A DNA stretch of 64,000 bases. Source: Betaproteobacteria bacterium SCN2. GTDB lineage: Bacteria > Pseudomonadota > Gammaproteobacteria > Burkholderiales > Thiobacillaceae. The position numbers and the translations under genes were made by a program. Below, piece by piece: positions 37,829 to 48,426 of this stretch. Numbering within the stretch: position 1 is the first letter of the stretch; each line of letters starts with the position of its first letter. The notes below the pieces were generated by a model. The model made no database searches. It worked only from the letters and a program-made list of their open reading frames with translations, and was not told where the DNA came from. The stretch covers positions 372,752-436,751 of the forward strand of contig WBSG01000027.1 of assembly GCA_008923285.1 (NCBI GenBank), written 5' to 3'.

Positions 37829-38812
37829 TCAGGGTTTTTCGAGCCCGGCCGGCGGCCAGTTCTCGAGTTTCATGCCCAAGCTGAGGCCCTTGGAGGCGAG
37901 CACTTCCTTGATTTCGTTCAAGGACTTGCGGCCCAGGTTGGGGGTCTTGAGCAATTCGGTCTCGGTACGCTGGATCAGGTCACCGATGTAGTAAATATTC
38001 TCGGCCTTGAGGCAGTTGGCCGAGCGCACGGTCAGCTCGAGATCATCGACAGGGCGCAACAGGATCGGGTCGACCTGCGGCGCGCGCGCAGCTTCACCGG
38101 CGGCGGCTTCGGTACCCTTGAGGTCGGCGAACACGGACAACTGATCGACCAGGATGCGAGCGGCAGTACGCACGGCTTCCTCGGGATCGACAATGCCGTT
38201 GGTCTCGATGTCAATGATCAGGCGGTCGAGGTCGGTGCGCTGCTCGACACGTGCGTTTTCGACCGCATAAGCGACACGGCGCACGGGGCTGAAGGACGCA
38301 TCCACCAGAATGGAACTGACGCCACGTGTATCGGGATCGATCTTGCGTGCGGGCACGGGCTGGTAGCCACGACCGGCTTCGACCTTGATTTCCATTTCAA
38401 TCTTGCCACCCTTGGTCAGGTGGGCAATCACATGATCGGGATTGACGATTTCCACATCATGGCCGATCTCGATATCCGCTGCAGTCACCACGCCCTCGCC
38501 GCTCTTGGCAAGCTTGAGCAAGGCGGCGCCTTTGCCGTGCAGCTTGAAGGCAATACCCTTGAGGTTGAGGAGGATATCGACGACGTCTTCCTGGACGCCT
38601 TCGATCGTCGAATATTCGTGCACCACGCCCGTGATCTTTACTTCGGTCGGCGCATAGCCGACCATGGACGACAGCAGGATGCGGCGCAGGGCATTGCCCA
38701 GGGTGTGCCCGTAGCCACGCTCGAACGGCTCCATGACAACCTTGGCATGAAGCGGGGTCACACGATCGACTTCAACAATACTGGGTTTGAGAAATTCCGC
38801 TGCGGCTTGCAT
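37829..38812 (-). CDS. rpoA: RNA polymerase alpha subunit
   Basis: The 327-residue product nucleates polymerase assembly. The N-terminal dimer domain ([21 protein letters not shown]) and the C-terminal domain that contacts UP elements and activators ([40 protein letters not shown]) are both intact, joined by a flexible Ala/Gly-rich linker near 235-245. Length matches the family (329 in Escherichia coli). It follows rpsD by 55 bases. Confidence 0.98.
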   Translation of the reverse strand: MQAAAEFLKPSIVEVDRVTPLHAKVVMEPFERGYGHTLGNALRRILLSSMVGYAPTEVKITGVVHEYSTIEGVQEDVVDILLNLKGIAFKLHGKGAALLKLAKSGEGVVTAADIEIGHDVEIVNPDHVIAHLTKGGKIEMEIKVEAGRGYQPVPARKIDPDTRGVSSILVDASFSPVRRVAYAVENARVEQRTDLDRLIIDIETNGIVDPEEAVRTAARILVDQLSVFADLKGTEAAAGEAARAPQVDPILLRPVDDLELTVRSANCLKAENIYYIGDLIQRTETELLKTPNLGRKSLNEIKEVLASKGLSLGMKLENWPPAGLEKP

Positions 38813-38867
38813 GTAGACAGTATCCTTTAAACGCTGTGACCTGAAACGATGACCTGGGTCTCGTTAA

Positions 38868-39497
38868 TTACTTGGAATACAGTTCGACCACCAGGGACTC
38901 ATTGATGGTGGGCGGCAGTTCAGCACGCTGCGGGGCAGCCTTGTAAGTGCCCTTCAGGCCCTTGATGTCCACTTCCACCCACTCGGGGAATCCGCGCGAC
39001 TCGGCCGCTTCGGTAGCACCCTTGATGCGCAGGTGATTCTTGGCACGCTCGGCCACTTCGATGACGTCGCCTGCCTTGACCTGATAGGAAGGAATATTGA
39101 CGCGCTTGCCGTTGACCATAATTCCGTTGTGGCGCACGACCTGACGCGCTTCAGTGCGAGAAGCGCCAAAACCCATGCGGAAGCAAACGGTGTCGAGGCG
39201 GCTTTCGAGCAGGGCCAACAGGTTCTCGCCGGTTACGCCCTTGCGAGCTTCGGCCTTCCTGTACACCAGTCGAAACTGGCGCTCGAGTACGCCGTAGATA
39301 CGGCGGATCTTCTGCTTTTCACGCAGCTGCGTGCCATAGCCGGAGAGGCGCTGGCCGCTCTTCTGGCCATGCTGACCAGGGGCGTAGCTGCGGCGCTCGA
39401 TCGCGCATTTTTCGGTGTAGCACTTCTCGCCCTTGAGGAAGAGTTTTTCACCCTCACGGCGGCACTGACGACATTTAGCATCCAGGTTACGGGCCAT
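38868..39497 (-). CDS. rpsD: 30S ribosomal protein S4, cysteine (zinc) form
   Basis: The 209-residue product starts 30S body assembly and in many bacteria represses the alpha operon. The N-terminus carries C9, C12, C26 and C31 (CRQC, CYTEKC), the zinc-binding form; Escherichia coli and, as I recall, most Burkholderiales have a form without this set. The S4 RNA-binding domain ([29 protein letters not shown]) is normal. It follows rpsK by 14 bases. Confidence 0.98.
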   Translation of the reverse strand: MARNLDAKCRQCRREGEKLFLKGEKCYTEKCAIERRSYAPGQHGQKSGQRLSGYGTQLREKQKIRRIYGVLERQFRLVYRKAEARKGVTGENLLALLESRLDTVCFRMGFGASRTEARQVVRHNGIMVNGKRVNIPSYQVKAGDVIEVAERAKNHLRIKGATEAAESRGFPEWVEVDIKGLKGTYKAAPQRAELPPTINESLVVELYSK

Positions 39498-39511
39498 ATC
39501 AAACCTCTAAA

Positions 39512-39907
39512 TTAAATGCGGCGCTTCTTGGACGGACGGCAGCCGTTGTGCGGCACCGGAGTCACGTCAGAAATCGCGGTAATCTTGAAACCAAGGGCGT
39601 TGAGCGCACGCACGGAGGACTCGCGGCCGGGACCGGGGCCCTTGATGCGGACTTCCAGGTTCTTGACGCCGTATTCCTGCGCAGCCTTGCCGGCAGTTTC
39701 TGCGGCAACCTGGGCGGCAAACGGTGTGGACTTGCGCGAACCCTTGAAGCCGGCGCCGCCCGAAGTCGCCCAAGACAGGGCATTGCCCTGGCGATCGGTA
39801 ATGGTAATGATGGTGTTGTTGAAGGAGGCATGCACGTGAGCGATGCCTTCGGCAACGCTCTTCTTTACCTTCTTGCGAACACGGGTAGCAGCGGATTTGG
39901 TCGCCAT
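39512..39907 (-). CDS. rpsK: 30S ribosomal protein S11
   Basis: The 131-residue product lies on the 30S platform near the mRNA exit channel. [35 protein letters not shown] and the ending [13 protein letters not shown] are diagnostic. It sits between rpsM (10 bases) and rpsD in the alpha operon. Confidence 0.98.
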   Translation of the reverse strand: MATKSAATRVRKKVKKSVAEGIAHVHASFNNTIITITDRQGNALSWATSGGAGFKGSRKSTPFAAQVAAETAGKAAQEYGVKNLEVRIKGPGPGRESSVRALNALGFKITAISDVTPVPHNGCRPSKKRRI

Positions 39908-39917
39908 CTAGCTTTCC

Positions 39918-40274
39918 TTATTTCTTGATAGCCTTGCGCGGGCCCTTGCGGGTGCGCGCATTGGTACGGGTACGCTGGCCACGGACGGGCAAGCCCTTGC
40001 GATGGCGCTGACCACGGTAGCAGCCAAGGTCCATCAGGCGCTTGATGTTCATGGTCACTTCGCGGCGCAGGTCGCCCTCGACGGTAAACTTGGACACGCC
40101 ATCACGCAGCTTTTCCATCTCTGCGTCGGTCAGGTCCTTCATTTTCGCGTTGGTCGGCACGCCAGCGGCTTCGCAAATCTTGCGGGCCGTGGTGCGACCG
40201 ATGCCATAAATGGCGGTCAGCGCGATTTCCGCGTGTTGGTGGTTGGGTATGTTTACCCCTGCAATACGGGCCAT
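39918..40274 (-). CDS. rpsM: 30S ribosomal protein S13
   Basis: The 118-residue product is in the 30S head and contacts P-site tRNA and L5. [22 protein letters not shown]-type opening, [21 protein letters not shown] and a Lys-rich end identify it. It follows rpmJ after 76 bases and opens the alpha operon in the usual order. Confidence 0.98.
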   Translation of the reverse strand: MARIAGVNIPNHQHAEIALTAIYGIGRTTARKICEAAGVPTNAKMKDLTDAEMEKLRDGVSKFTVEGDLRREVTMNIKRLMDLGCYRGQRHRKGLPVRGQRTRTNARTRKGPRKAIKK

Positions 40275-40350
40275 TCGGCGTTACTCCGTACAGAAAACTG
40301 AAAATTATACCACGTCAAACGGGCCAGCCGGAAGCCGGTCCGTCGGACAC

Positions 40351-40464
40351 TTATCCCTGGCGCTGCTTGTGGCGCGGATCGTCACAGATCACACGGACCA
40401 CGCCCTTGCGGCGCACAATCTTGCACTTACGGCAGATTTTCTTCACTGAAGCCTGAACTCGCAT
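40351..40464 (-). CDS. rpmJ: 50S ribosomal protein L36, zinc form
   Basis: This 37-residue gene was read directly from the sequence. The product has C11, C14 (CRKC), C27 and H32, the zinc-ribbon ligands of the C+ type. Its start [14 protein letters not shown] and end DPRHKQRQG are typical. It lies between infA (34 bases) and rpsM. Confidence 0.95.
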   Translation of the reverse strand: MRVQASVKKICRKCKIVRRKGVVRVICDDPRHKQRQG

Positions 40465-40498
40465 GTTCGCTCTCCTAACAACCGGTTACCCGGTTTTA

Positions 40499-40717
40499 TC
40501 ACTTCGCCCTGAATACGATCCGGCCCTTGGTCAGATCGTAAGGCGTCAATTCAACAGTTACCTTGTCACCCGGCAGGATGCGTATGTAGTGCATGCGCAT
40601 CTTGCCGGAAATATGGCCCAACACGATATGGCCATTTTCAAGCTTTATCCGGAAGGTCGCATTGGGGAGGTTTTCGACCACCTCACCCTGCATCTGGATG
40701 ACATCTTCCTTCGACAT
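40499..40717 (-). CDS. infA: Translation initiation factor IF-1
   Basis: The 72-residue product is an OB-fold factor that blocks the 30S A site during initiation. [20 protein letters not shown]-type opening, [27 protein letters not shown] end. The ATG shares its last base with the secY stop (TGATG), so translation is coupled. Beta- and gammaproteobacteria vary in placing infA here; this order (secY-infA-rpmJ) is a betaproteobacterial habit. Confidence 0.97.
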   Translation of the reverse strand: MSKEDVIQMQGEVVENLPNATFRIKLENGHIVLGHISGKMRMHYIRILPGDKVTVELTPYDLTKGRIVFRAK

Positions 40718-42033
40718 CAGCGACCAGCCAGCCCGCCTTTGAAGTTGGCTTTCTTCAACAGGCTCTCATACTGGTGGGACATGACATAGGCCTGCACCTG
40801 AGCCATGAAATCCATCACCACCACCACAATAATCAGCAAGGATGTGCCGCCGAAGTAAAACGGCACATTCCACTTGGCAATCAGCACTTCCGGCAGCAGG
40901 CATACCAGCGTCACGTACACGGCGCCGACCAGGGTCAGTCGCGTCATGACCTTGTCGATGTAGCGTGCGGTCTGGTCGCCGGGACGAATGCCGGGAACGA
41001 AAGCGCCGCTCTTCTTCAGGTTGTCTGCCGTTTCCCGGGGGTTGAACACCAGGGCGGTATAGAAAAAACAGAAGAAGATAATTGCCACTGCATATATCAG
41101 CATGTACACGGGCTGGCCCGGGGACAGCACGGCACTGATGTCGCGCAACCAGTACATGCTCGGGTCGGATCCAAACCAGCCTGTCAACGTCGCCGGAAAC
41201 AGCACGATGCTGGAGGCAAAGATCGGCGGGATCACGCCCGAAATATTCAACTTGAGGGGCAAATGCGAACTCTGCCCACCCATCACCATCTTGCCAACCT
41301 GGCGCTTGGCATAATTCACCAGTATCTTGCGCTGACCGCGCTCGACGAACACCACAAACGCCACCACTGCAATCGCGCCAGCAAACAGCAGCAGCACCAG
41401 CGGAATCGAGAATGCGCCAGTACGCGTCAATTCCAGAGTGCCCGCAATGGCACTCGGCAGGCCTGCGACAATGCCGGCGAAAATAATGAGCGAAATGCCG
41501 TTGCCGATGCCGCGTTCGGTAATCTGCTCACCCACCCACATCAGGTACATGGTGCCGGCCGTCAGCGTAGTAATCGCTATGACGCGGAAACCCATGCCCG
41601 GGTCGATCACGACCCCCTGGCTCTCCAGTGCGATCGAGATACCGAGCGACTGGAACAACGCCAGAAACACCGTGCCGTAACGGGTGTACTGGGTGATCTT
41701 GCGACGCCCCGCCTCGCCTTCCTTCTTCAACGCTTCCAGCTGTGGCGATACCGCGGCCATCATCTGGACGATAATCGATGCCGAGATGTACGGCATGATG
41801 CCCAGGGCGAACACCGAGGCGCGGGACAGCGCACCACCGGAGAACATGTCAAACATGCCCAATATGCCCCCGGACTGCGAGTCGAACAGCTGCTTGAGCT
41901 GTTCGGGATCAATGCCCGGGACCGGGATGTAAGAACCGATCCGGTAAACAACTAACGCGCCCAGCAGAAACCACAGCCGGCGCTTGAGATCGCCGAACTT
42001 GCTGCCCGATGCCAATGATGCCGGAGTCGCCAA
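40717..42033 (-). CDS. secY: Protein translocase subunit SecY
   Basis: The 438-residue product is the channel of the Sec translocon with ten membrane helices. [14 protein letters not shown] near the start, the plug-side [15 protein letters not shown], and [23 protein letters not shown] in the cytoplasmic loop are standard. It follows rplO by 18 bases and overlaps infA by one base. Confidence 0.98.
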   Translation of the reverse strand: MATPASLASGSKFGDLKRRLWFLLGALVVYRIGSYIPVPGIDPEQLKQLFDSQSGGILGMFDMFSGGALSRASVFALGIMPYISASIIVQMMAAVSPQLEALKKEGEAGRRKITQYTRYGTVFLALFQSLGISIALESQGVVIDPGMGFRVIAITTLTAGTMYLMWVGEQITERGIGNGISLIIFAGIVAGLPSAIAGTLELTRTGAFSIPLVLLLFAGAIAVVAFVVFVERGQRKILVNYAKRQVGKMVMGGQSSHLPLKLNISGVIPPIFASSIVLFPATLTGWFGSDPSMYWLRDISAVLSPGQPVYMLIYAVAIIFFCFFYTALVFNPRETADNLKKSGAFVPGIRPGDQTARYIDKVMTRLTLVGAVYVTLVCLLPEVLIAKWNVPFYFGGTSLLIIVVVVMDFMAQVQAYVMSHQYESLLKKANFKGGLAGR

Positions 42034-42051
42034 GGCGTTTCCTTAAAAAAC

Positions 42052-42486
42052 TTATTCGCCGATCGAACCGCCGGCAGCCTCAATGGCCGCGCGTGCACCC
42101 TTGGTAACGGCGATGCCCTTCAGCCTGACGGCCTTGTCAAGCTTGCCGGACAGAATGACCTTCGCGGTTTTTGCCAGGGCAGGCACTACGCCGGCCTGCT
42201 TCAGCACCAGCAGATCGATCTCGTCAACGGCGATCCTGCCAAGGTCGGACAAGCGCACTTCGGCAGTGTCCCCGGCGGTCAGCGAGACAAAGCCGCGCTT
42301 GGGCAAACGGCGATGCAGGGGCATCTGGCCGCCTTCAAAGCCGATCTTCTTGTAACCGCCGGAACGCGAATGCTGGCCCTTGTGGCCACGACCTGCAGTC
42401 TTGCCCAGGCCGGAACCAATGCCGCGACCCACACGCTTCTTGCTGTGCTTGGCGCCGTCGCCGGGTTTGAGATTATTCAGTTCCAT
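42052..42486 (-). CDS. rplO: 50S ribosomal protein L15
   Basis: The 144-residue product assists late 50S assembly. The N-terminal Gly/Arg/Lys-rich extension ([21 protein letters not shown] pattern) and [18 protein letters not shown] are diagnostic. Its ATG follows the rpmD stop directly (TAA then ATG). Confidence 0.98.
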   Translation of the reverse strand: MELNNLKPGDGAKHSKKRVGRGIGSGLGKTAGRGHKGQHSRSGGYKKIGFEGGQMPLHRRLPKRGFVSLTAGDTAEVRLSDLGRIAVDEIDLLVLKQAGVVPALAKTAKVILSGKLDKAVRLKGIAVTKGARAAIEAAGGSIGE

Positions 42487-42672
42487 TTAGCAACCCTCGC
42501 ACTTAACGAGAAAATTGACCTTGTTGATCATGCCGCGGTTGGCCGGAGTGTCCAGCACTTCAACGGTGTGGTGCATGCGGCGCAGGCCCAGGCCGCGCAC
42601 GCAATCCCTGTGGTTCTTCTTGGTGCCGATGATGCTCTTGACCAGCGTCACTTTGAGTTTCTTGTCGCTCAT
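42487..42672 (-). CDS. rpmD: 50S ribosomal protein L30
   Basis: The 61-residue product is a small 50S protein with a ferredoxin-like fold. [23 protein letters not shown] and [16 protein letters not shown] identify it. Three bases separate it from rpsE and none from rplO. Confidence 0.97.
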   Translation of the reverse strand: MSDKKLKVTLVKSIIGTKKNHRDCVRGLGLRRMHHTVEVLDTPANRGMINKVNFLVKCEGC

Positions 42673-42675
42673 GGC

Positions 42676-43185
42676 TTACCCCTGAATTTCTTCAACGGAC
42701 TTGCCGCGCTTGGCAGCAATTTCCGAAGGCGTGGACATCTGCATCAGGCCATTGATGGTCGCACGCACCACGTTGTAGGGATTGGTGGAACCGAGGCACT
42801 TGGCCAGCACGTTCTGAACACCCATCACTTCAAACACGGCACGCATGGCGCCACCGGCGATGATGCCCGTACCCTCGGAGGCGGGCTGGATCAGCACCAC
42901 AGAAGCGCCGTGCCTGCCAACTACCTGATGATGGAAGGAGCCGTTCTTGAGGCTGATCTTGGCCAGATTGCGGCGCGCCTCTTCCATGGCCTTCTGCACG
43001 GCCACGGGAACCTCCTTGGCCTTGCCCTTGCCCATGCCGATGCCGCCATCGCCGTCACCGACCACGGTCAGCGCGGCAAAGCCGAGCACGCGGCCGCCTT
43101 TCACCGTCTTTGAAACCCGGTTGACCGAGATCATTTTTTCGCGCAGGCCGTCGCCGCGCTCTTCAGTGTTTTCGTTACGAGCCAT
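42676..43185 (-). CDS. rpsE: 30S ribosomal protein S5
   Basis: The 169-residue product guards translational accuracy and mRNA unwinding with S3 and S4. [27 protein letters not shown] and the [22 protein letters not shown] segment are normal. It lies between rplR (15 bases) and rpmD. Confidence 0.98.
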   Translation of the reverse strand: MARNENTEERGDGLREKMISVNRVSKTVKGGRVLGFAALTVVGDGDGGIGMGKGKAKEVPVAVQKAMEEARRNLAKISLKNGSFHHQVVGRHGASVVLIQPASEGTGIIAGGAMRAVFEVMGVQNVLAKCLGSTNPYNVVRATINGLMQMSTPSEIAAKRGKSVEEIQG

Positions 43186-43200
43186 TGTCTGTCAGCCTCG

Positions 43201-43554
43201 TTAAAAGACCAGGCCGTTTTCGCGCGCGGCTTCCGCCAGCGCCTTTACACGGCCATGAAATTTAAAACCGGAACGGTCGAATGCAACCTTCTCGATGCCG
43301 GCCGCCTTGGCTTTTTCGGCCAGACGCTTTCCGACAAGCGCGGCAGCGGTAACGTTGCCGCCGTTCGGTGCCTGCGCGCGAACATCCTTTTCCAGGGTGG
43401 AAGCGGAAGCCAGCACCTTGCCGCCATCGGCGGAAATGATCTGCGCATAGATATGGCCGTTGGTGCGGTGCACCGACAGGCGGACTGCCTTGACGGCCGC
43501 GATTTTGGCGCGGGTTTTGCGCGCGCGGCGGACTCGTGCTTCTTGGGTATTCAT
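43201..43554 (-). CDS. rplR: 50S ribosomal protein L18
   Basis: The 117-residue product binds 5S rRNA with L5. [12 protein letters not shown] near the N-terminus, [15 protein letters not shown] and [24 protein letters not shown] at the end are family features. It follows rplF by 22 bases. Confidence 0.98.
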   Translation of the reverse strand: MNTQEARVRRARKTRAKIAAVKAVRLSVHRTNGHIYAQIISADGGKVLASASTLEKDVRAQAPNGGNVTAAALVGKRLAEKAKAAGIEKVAFDRSGFKFHGRVKALAEAARENGLVF

Positions 43555-43576
43555 CGTCTGCGTTCCTTAGCGGCTA

Positions 43577-44107
43577 TTACTTCTTCTTGGTCTCTTTCAA
43601 GACCACGACTTCATTGGCGTAGCGCACGCCCTTGCCCTTGTAGGGCTCAGGGGGCCGGTAGCCGCGCACATCCGCAGCAACCTGGCCAACCTTCTGGCGA
43701 TCGATGCCCTTGATCACAATCTCGGTCTGAGTCGGAGTCTCAACCTTTACGCCATCGGGCATTTTGTGCACCACAGGGTGGGAGAAACCCAGCGAGAGGT
43801 TGACGCTATCACCTTGAGCCTGGGCACGATAACCCACGCCAACCAGATTCAGCTTCTTCTCAAAACCCTTGGAAACGCCAGTCACCATATTGTTCAGCAG
43901 GGCACGCAGCGTGCCGGCCATGGCATTCGCTTGAATGCTGCCGTCGGCAGGCGCAAAGGTGATTACATCGCTTTCGAGGTTCACCTTCACATTGGCCGGC
44001 GCCTTCTGCACCAGGGTGCCGAGCGGCCCCTTGACAGTAATCATTTCGCCAAAAGTGATTTCAACGCCTTTGGGCAACTGGATGGGATTGTTAGCTACAC
44101 GTGACAT
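43577..44107 (-). CDS. rplF: 50S ribosomal protein L6
   Basis: The 176-residue product supports the factor-binding region of the 50S subunit. [19 protein letters not shown] is the family start, and GGGGGGAAA about five bases upstream fixes it; the 16-codon upstream extension is rejected. The C-terminal [24 protein letters not shown] is typical. Confidence 0.97.
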   Translation of the reverse strand: MSRVANNPIQLPKGVEITFGEMITVKGPLGTLVQKAPANVKVNLESDVITFAPADGSIQANAMAGTLRALLNNMVTGVSKGFEKKLNLVGVGYRAQAQGDSVNLSLGFSHPVVHKMPDGVKVETPTQTEIVIKGIDRQKVGQVAADVRGYRPPEPYKGKGVRYANEVVVLKETKKK

Positions 44108-44120
44108 GTCATTTCCCCCC

Positions 44121-44513
44121 TTACGCAACCAGGCACAGCACTTCGCCGCCAACACCCTGGGCGCGCGCCATGTGATCGGTCATCACGCCACGGGAAGTGG
44201 AAACGATCGCCACGCCCAGGCCATTCATGACCTTGGGCAGTTCCTGCGAGCCCTTGTAAACACGCAAGCCAGGCGTGCTGACGCGCTCGATCTTTTCGAT
44301 CACCGGGCGGCCCGCATAGTATTTCAACTGGATCTGCAACTCAGGCTTGCTTTCGCCCTTGACTGCAAAATCCTCGATATAACCTTCGTCCTTCAGCACC
44401 TTGGCGATAGACACCTTGACCTTGGAGGAAGGCATGTTGACACTCACCTTCTCCATGGCCTGGGCATTGCGGATGCGAGTCAGCATATCGGCAATGGGAT
44501 CACTCATGCTCAT
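44121..44513 (-). CDS. rpsH: 30S ribosomal protein S8
   Basis: The 130-residue product binds central 16S rRNA and in Escherichia coli represses the spc operon. [18 protein letters not shown] and the conserved STSRGVMTD near the end identify it. GGGAGA lies eight bases before the first ATG, so this start is preferred to one two codons later. Confidence 0.97.
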   Translation of the reverse strand: MSMSDPIADMLTRIRNAQAMEKVSVNMPSSKVKVSIAKVLKDEGYIEDFAVKGESKPELQIQLKYYAGRPVIEKIERVSTPGLRVYKGSQELPKVMNGLGVAIVSTSRGVMTDHMARAQGVGGEVLCLVA

Positions 44514-44527
44514 TTTCAGTTTCTCCC

Positions 44528-44833
44528 TTACCAGCTGGCCTTGACGATGCCCGGAATCTCACCGCGCATGGCATACTCGCGCAGCTTGCTGCGCGACAGT
44601 CCGAACTTGCTGAAAACGCCGCGCGGACGGCCGGTAACCTGGCAGCGGTTGCGCTGGCGGCAGGGGCTCGAATTGCGCGGCAGCTTTTGCAGCGCAAGAC
44701 GGGCTTCCATGCGCTCTTCGTCTGACAGCCCGGCATTGTCGATGACCGCCTTCAATTCGGCGCGCTTGGCAGCGTACTTCTTCACCATCTTGGCGCGCTT
44801 GGTTTCGCGGTTGATCAGAGATAATTTAGCCAT
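44528..44833 (-). CDS. rpsN: 30S ribosomal protein S14, cysteine-free form
   Basis: The 101-residue product is in the 30S head. It is the long form without the CxxC zinc pair, while S4 and L36 in this operon keep theirs. [23 protein letters not shown] and [17 protein letters not shown] are typical. It lies between rplE and rpsH. Confidence 0.97.
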   Translation of the reverse strand: MAKLSLINRETKRAKMVKKYAAKRAELKAVIDNAGLSDEERMEARLALQKLPRNSSPCRQRNRCQVTGRPRGVFSKFGLSRSKLREYAMRGEIPGIVKASW

Positions 44834-44840
44834 CTCTACC

Positions 44841-45380
44841 TCAGTTCTTGAACGGAAATTTGAAAGCGGAAAGCAGGGCCTTGGCCTCGTCGTCCGTTTT
44901 CGCAGTGGTGGTGATGGTGATATTCATGCCCCGCAGCGCATCGATCTTGTCATACTCGATCTCCGGGAAAATGATCTGCTCACGCACACCCATGTTGTAG
45001 TTGCCGCGACCGTCGAAAGAACGTCCATTGATGCCGCGGAAGTCACGAACGCGCGGCAGCGCAACGCTGACAAGGCGGTCAAGGAACTCGAACATGCGAG
45101 CCTTGCGCAGGGTCACCTTGCAACCAATGGGGTAGCCATCACGGATCTTGAAGCCGGCAATCGACTTGCGCGACTTGGTCACCACAGGCTTCTGGCCGGC
45201 GATCTTTTGCATGTCGCCGACAGCAAATTCCATGACTTTCTTGTCAGCCACGGCCTCGCCCACGCCCATATTGAGCGTGATCTTTTCGATGCGCGGCACT
45301 TCCATGACGGACTTGTAGCCGAACTTTTTCATCAGTTCGGGCACAACGGTTTCACGATAGTAAGTTTGCAGACGTGCCAT
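44841..45380 (-). CDS. rplE: 50S ribosomal protein L5
   Basis: The 179-residue product binds 5S rRNA and P-site tRNA in the central protuberance. [35 protein letters not shown] and the terminal [17 protein letters not shown] are family segments. In Escherichia coli the S8 repressor site lies at the start of this gene; whether it exists here was not tested. Confidence 0.98.
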   Translation of the reverse strand: MARLQTYYRETVVPELMKKFGYKSVMEVPRIEKITLNMGVGEAVADKKVMEFAVGDMQKIAGQKPVVTKSRKSIAGFKIRDGYPIGCKVTLRKARMFEFLDRLVSVALPRVRDFRGINGRSFDGRGNYNMGVREQIIFPEIEYDKIDALRGMNITITTTAKTDDEAKALLSAFKFPFKN

Positions 45381-45389
45381 ATCAGTCCC

Positions 45390-45707
45390 TTATGCGTCCA
45401 CCATTTCGCCATTCGACTTGAAGACGCGAACCTTGCGGCCATCCTCAAGCACCTTGAAGCCGACACGGTCAGCCTTCTGGGTGGCGGGGTTGAACAGGCC
45501 GATGTTGGAAATATGAATCGGCATTTCCTTTTCCACGATCCCGCCAGTGCGGCCGAGATAGGGGTTCGGCTTTTGATGCTTCTTGACGCGGTTGATGCCC
45601 TCAACCACGACATGGTCAGGGTCGGCAATGCTCAGCACCTGGCCGCGCTTCCCCTTGTCCTTGCCGGCGAGCACCGCCACCTGATCACCTTTGCGAATAC
45701 GTGCCAT
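45390..45707 (-). CDS. rplX: 50S ribosomal protein L24
   Basis: The 105-residue product starts 50S assembly. [23 protein letters not shown] is the KOW motif, and [18 protein letters not shown] follows. It lies between rplN and rplE. Confidence 0.98.
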   Translation of the reverse strand: MARIRKGDQVAVLAGKDKGKRGQVLSIADPDHVVVEGINRVKKHQKPNPYLGRTGGIVEKEMPIHISNIGLFNPATQKADRVGFKVLEDGRKVRVFKSNGEMVDA

Positions 45708-45717
45708 CTTGATCTCC

Positions 45718-46086
45718 TTACAGCACTTCCGGGGCCAACGACACGATCTTCATGAACTTCTCGGTACGAAGTTCGCGAGTCACGGGCCCGAAGATACGCG
45801 TGCCGATGGGCTCAAGCTTGTTGTTGAGCAGAACGGCGGCATTGCCGTCGAACTTGACCAGCGAACCATCGGGACGACGCACGCCTTTGGCGGTGCGAAC
45901 CACCACGGCGTTGTACACGTCACCCTTTTTCACGCGACCGCGCGGGGCAGCATCCTTGATGCTGACCTTGATGATATCGCCGATACCGGCGTAACGACGA
46001 TGACTGCCACCCAGCACCTTGATGCACATCACTGTGCGCGCGCCGGTATTGTCAGCCACATCCAACATGGACTGCATTTGAATCAT
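45718..46086 (-). CDS. rplN: 50S ribosomal protein L14
   Basis: The 122-residue product is on the 50S interface side and is the first gene of the spc segment. [28 protein letters not shown] and FGPVTRELR are diagnostic. A 149-base leader with a promoter and hairpin separates it from rpsQ. Confidence 0.98.
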   Translation of the reverse strand: MIQMQSMLDVADNTGARTVMCIKVLGGSHRRYAGIGDIIKVSIKDAAPRGRVKKGDVYNAVVVRTAKGVRRPDGSLVKFDGNAAVLLNNKLEPIGTRIFGPVTRELRTEKFMKIVSLAPEVL

Positions 46087-46160
46087 TTTTAGCTCTCCAA
46101 CTTAACCCGACGAGCGCTAGGTTCGACGGCCAGTTTTGGACCCGTTTTTTTCAGGAAAGA

Positions 46161-46185
46161 CCGGGCTGCGCAATTGCCAGCCCGG
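46161..46185 (-). promoter_or_regulatory. Leader hairpin of the spc segment
   Basis: CCGGGCTG and CAGCCCGG form a perfect 8-bp stem around a nine-base loop (CGCAATTGC on the plus strand). It falls just after the predicted transcription start. A TCTTTCC tail follows on the minus strand, too weak for a clear terminator; it may be an attenuator or a repressor-binding fold. Confidence 0.6.
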
Positions 46186-46196
46186 GGAAACGCGAG

Positions 46197-46225
46197 ATTC
46201 TATCGAATCCCGCTTGTTTTTGCAA
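46197..46225 (-). promoter_or_regulatory. Promoter of the spc segment
   Basis: On the minus strand TTGCAA (46220-46225), 17 bases and TAGAAT (46197-46202) make a good sigma-70 site, 11 bases past the rpsQ stop. It corresponds in position to Pspc between S17 and L14 in Escherichia coli. Confidence 0.75.
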
Positions 46226-46235
46226 GTCCCTGTAC

Positions 46236-46499
46236 TCAGGTCTTTGCGCGCTCGACCAGCTTGGCCACACGCCAGGACTTGTTCTTGGATACGGGACGAC
46301 TCTCGGCGATTTCGACGATATCGCCTTCCCGGCACTCGTTGTTTTCGTCGTGGGCGAGGTACTTCCTGGACAGGCGGATCACCTTGCCGATCACCGGATG
46401 CTTGACCCTGCGCTCAACGAGAACGCTCACCGTCTTGCTCATCTTGTCGCTGACGACGCGGCCCGTCAGGGTGCGGACAACCTTGCTTGCTTCAGTCAT
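46236..46499 (-). CDS. rpsQ: 30S ribosomal protein S17
   Basis: The 87-residue product binds the 5' domain of 16S r[28 protein letters not shown] and [23 protein letters not shown] are typical. It is the last gene of the S10 segment. Confidence 0.97.
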   Translation of the reverse strand: MTEASKVVRTLTGRVVSDKMSKTVSVLVERRVKHPVIGKVIRLSRKYLAHDENNECREGDIVEIAESRPVSKNKSWRVAKLVERAKT

Positions 46500-46501
46500 G
46501 T

Positions 46502-46687
46502 TCAGACCTTCTCACGCATGACCGTCTTCACGCGGGCAATGTCGCGCTTGAGCTTGCCCAGATCGGCGGTCTTGTTGGATTGCTGGGTCGCCACCTGCAT
46601 GCGCAGCGCGAAATGGGCGCGCAACAGGGACTCCAGTTCCTTGTTCAGTTCTTCGGCGGACTTGCCGCGCAGTTCACTTGCTTTCAT
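46502..46687 (-). CDS. rpmC: 50S ribosomal protein L29
   Basis: The 61-residue helical-hairpin protein lies by the exit tunnel and near trigger factor. [21 protein letters not shown]-like opening and [16 protein letters not shown] identify it. It is two bases from each neighbour. Confidence 0.97.
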   Translation of the reverse strand: MKASELRGKSAEELNKELESLLRAHFALRMQVATQQSNKTADLGKLKRDIARVKTVMREKV

Positions 46688-46689
46688 GT

Positions 46690-47106
46690 TCAGCTCCCGA
46701 TCATGCGGGTGACGAAGGTGGTCTGAATCGGCAGTTTGGCTGCAGCCAGCTTGAAGGCCTCGCGCGCCAGGGCCTCGTCCACCCCGTCCATCTCGTACAG
46801 CACCTTGCCGGGCTGGATCTCGGCCACCCAGTATTCCGGGCTGCCCTTGCCGTTACCCATACGGACTTCAGCAGGTTTCTTGGAAATCGGCTTGTCCGGG
46901 AAAATGCGAATCCACACACGGCCGCCACGCTTGATGTGACGGGTCATGGCACGACGGGCGGCTTCGATCTGGCGGGCAGTCAGGCGGCCGCGGCCGATGG
47001 CCTTGAGGCCATATTCGCCGAAACTCACCTTGGCGCCGCGGGTCGCGAGGCCCGTGTTACGGCCTTTCTGCTCCTTGCGGTATTTTCTTCTAGCTGGCTG
47101 CAGCAT
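46690..47106 (-). CDS. rplP: 50S ribosomal protein L16
   Basis: The 138-residue product helps place tRNA in the A site. [51 protein letters not shown] and [20 protein letters not shown] identify it. Its start overlaps the end of rpsC by 17 bases. Confidence 0.98.
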   Translation of the reverse strand: MLQPARRKYRKEQKGRNTGLATRGAKVSFGEYGLKAIGRGRLTARQIEAARRAMTRHIKRGGRVWIRIFPDKPISKKPAEVRMGNGKGSPEYWVAEIQPGKVLYEMDGVDEALAREAFKLAAAKLPIQTTFVTRMIGS

Positions 47107-47794
47107 GTTTCACTCCTGATTTCTTGCCGCGCTTTTCGGGCTCGGCAGAGGCCGGCTGTTCATTGCGGGCCATGTAGTCGCCTTTGTAAACCCAGACCTT
47201 GATGCCGATGATGCCGTAGGTGGTACGCGCCTCGGCAAAGCCGTAATCGATGTCCGCGCGCAGCGTGTGCAGGGGCACGCGACCTTCGCGGTACCACTCG
47301 GTACGGGCGATCTCGATGCCATTCAAGCGGCCCGAGCTCATGATCTTGATGCCCTGGGCGCCGAGGCGCATGGCGTTCTGCATGGCACGCTTCATGGCGC
47401 GGCGGAACATCACGCGCTTCTCGAGCTGCTGGGCAATGCTGTCGGCGATGATCTGCGCATCGGTTTCAGGCTTGCGCACTTCCTCGATGTTCACGTGCAC
47501 GGGCACCGACATCATGCGACCCAAGTCGTTGCGCAGCTTCTCGATGTCTTCGCCCTTCTTGCCGATGACCACGCCGGGACGGCCGCTGAAAATCGTGATG
47601 CGCGCGTTCTTGGCAGGGCGCTCGATCACAACCTTGCTGACGGAGGCACCGGCAAGCTTGCGCTTGAGGTACTCGCGCACCTTGATGTCTTCGTTCAGGG
47701 TCGTTGCAAAATCCTTGTTGGAACCGAACCACTTGGCCGTCCAGGTACGCTGCACACCCAGGCGGAAGCCAGTCGGATGAATCTTCTGTCCCAT
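47090..47794 (-). CDS. rpsC: 30S ribosomal protein S3
   Basis: The 234-residue product is at the mRNA entry site. [14 protein letters not shown], the KH domain with [18 protein letters not shown], and [18 protein letters not shown] are standard. A Lys/Ala-rich tail ends the chain. One base separates it from rplV. Confidence 0.98.
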   Translation of the reverse strand: MGQKIHPTGFRLGVQRTWTAKWFGSNKDFATTLNEDIKVREYLKRKLAGASVSKVVIERPAKNARITIFSGRPGVVIGKKGEDIEKLRNDLGRMMSVPVHVNIEEVRKPETDAQIIADSIAQQLEKRVMFRRAMKRAMQNAMRLGAQGIKIMSSGRLNGIEIARTEWYREGRVPLHTLRADIDYGFAEARTTYGIIGIKVWVYKGDYMARNEQPASAEPEKRGKKSGVKHAAAS

Positions 47795-47795
47795 A

Positions 47796-48125
47796 TCAAT
47801 CCCCCACCGTCACGGTGATGTGACAGGTCTGTTTCTCAATGCGGTTGCCGCGGCCCTTGGCACGCGCGGTGAAGCGCTTGAGGCTGGGGCCCTTGTCAAC
47901 GTAAATGGTCTTCACCTTGAGGGTGTCGATATCGGCGCCCTCGTTATGCTCGGCATTGGCGATCGCGGACTCAAGCACCTTCTTGATGACGGTCGCGCCC
48001 TTCTTGGGGCTGAACGCCAGGATGTTGAGCGCACGATCGACCGGCAGGCCGCGGATCTGATCAGCCACCAAACGGCCCTTCTGGGCGGAGAGGCGGGTTC
48101 CACGCAGGATAGCGGATACTTCCAT
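47796..48125 (-). CDS. rplV: 50S ribosomal protein L22
   Basis: The 109-residue product lines the exit tunnel. [26 protein letters not shown] is the family start. AAGGAG sits seven bases before this ATG; an adjacent ATG one codon upstream is possible. [24 protein letters not shown] ends the chain. Confidence 0.97.
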   Translation of the reverse strand: MEVSAILRGTRLSAQKGRLVADQIRGLPVDRALNILAFSPKKGATVIKKVLESAIANAEHNEGADIDTLKVKTIYVDKGPSLKRFTARAKGRGNRIEKQTCHITVTVGD

Positions 48126-48135
48126 CATTCTCTCC

Positions 48136-48411
48136 TTACTTCTTGGCTTTCTTGTCGGCCGCATGACCCTTGAACGTGCGGGTCAGCGAAAATTCGCCGA
48201 GCTTGTGACCAACCATGTTTTCAGTAATGAACACCGGCACATGCTGGCGCCCGTTGTGCACCGCGATGGTCAACCCGATGAACTCGGGCAACACGGTGGA
48301 ACGGCGCGACCAGGTCTTGACCGGGCGCTTGTCGTTGCTGGCTTGCGCGGTTTCCACCTTCTTGATCAGGTGGGCATCCACGAAAGGACCTTTTTTAATT
48401 GAACGTGCCAT
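48136..48411 (-). CDS. rpsS: 30S ribosomal protein S19
   Basis: The 91-residue product pairs with S13 in the 30S head. [43 protein letters not shown] and the terminal [16 protein letters not shown] are typical. It follows rplB by 15 bases. Confidence 0.98.
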   Translation of the reverse strand: MARSIKKGPFVDAHLIKKVETAQASNDKRPVKTWSRRSTVLPEFIGLTIAVHNGRQHVPVFITENMVGHKLGEFSLTRTFKGHAADKKAKK

Positions 48412-48426
48412 ATCGTTTTACCTCAA

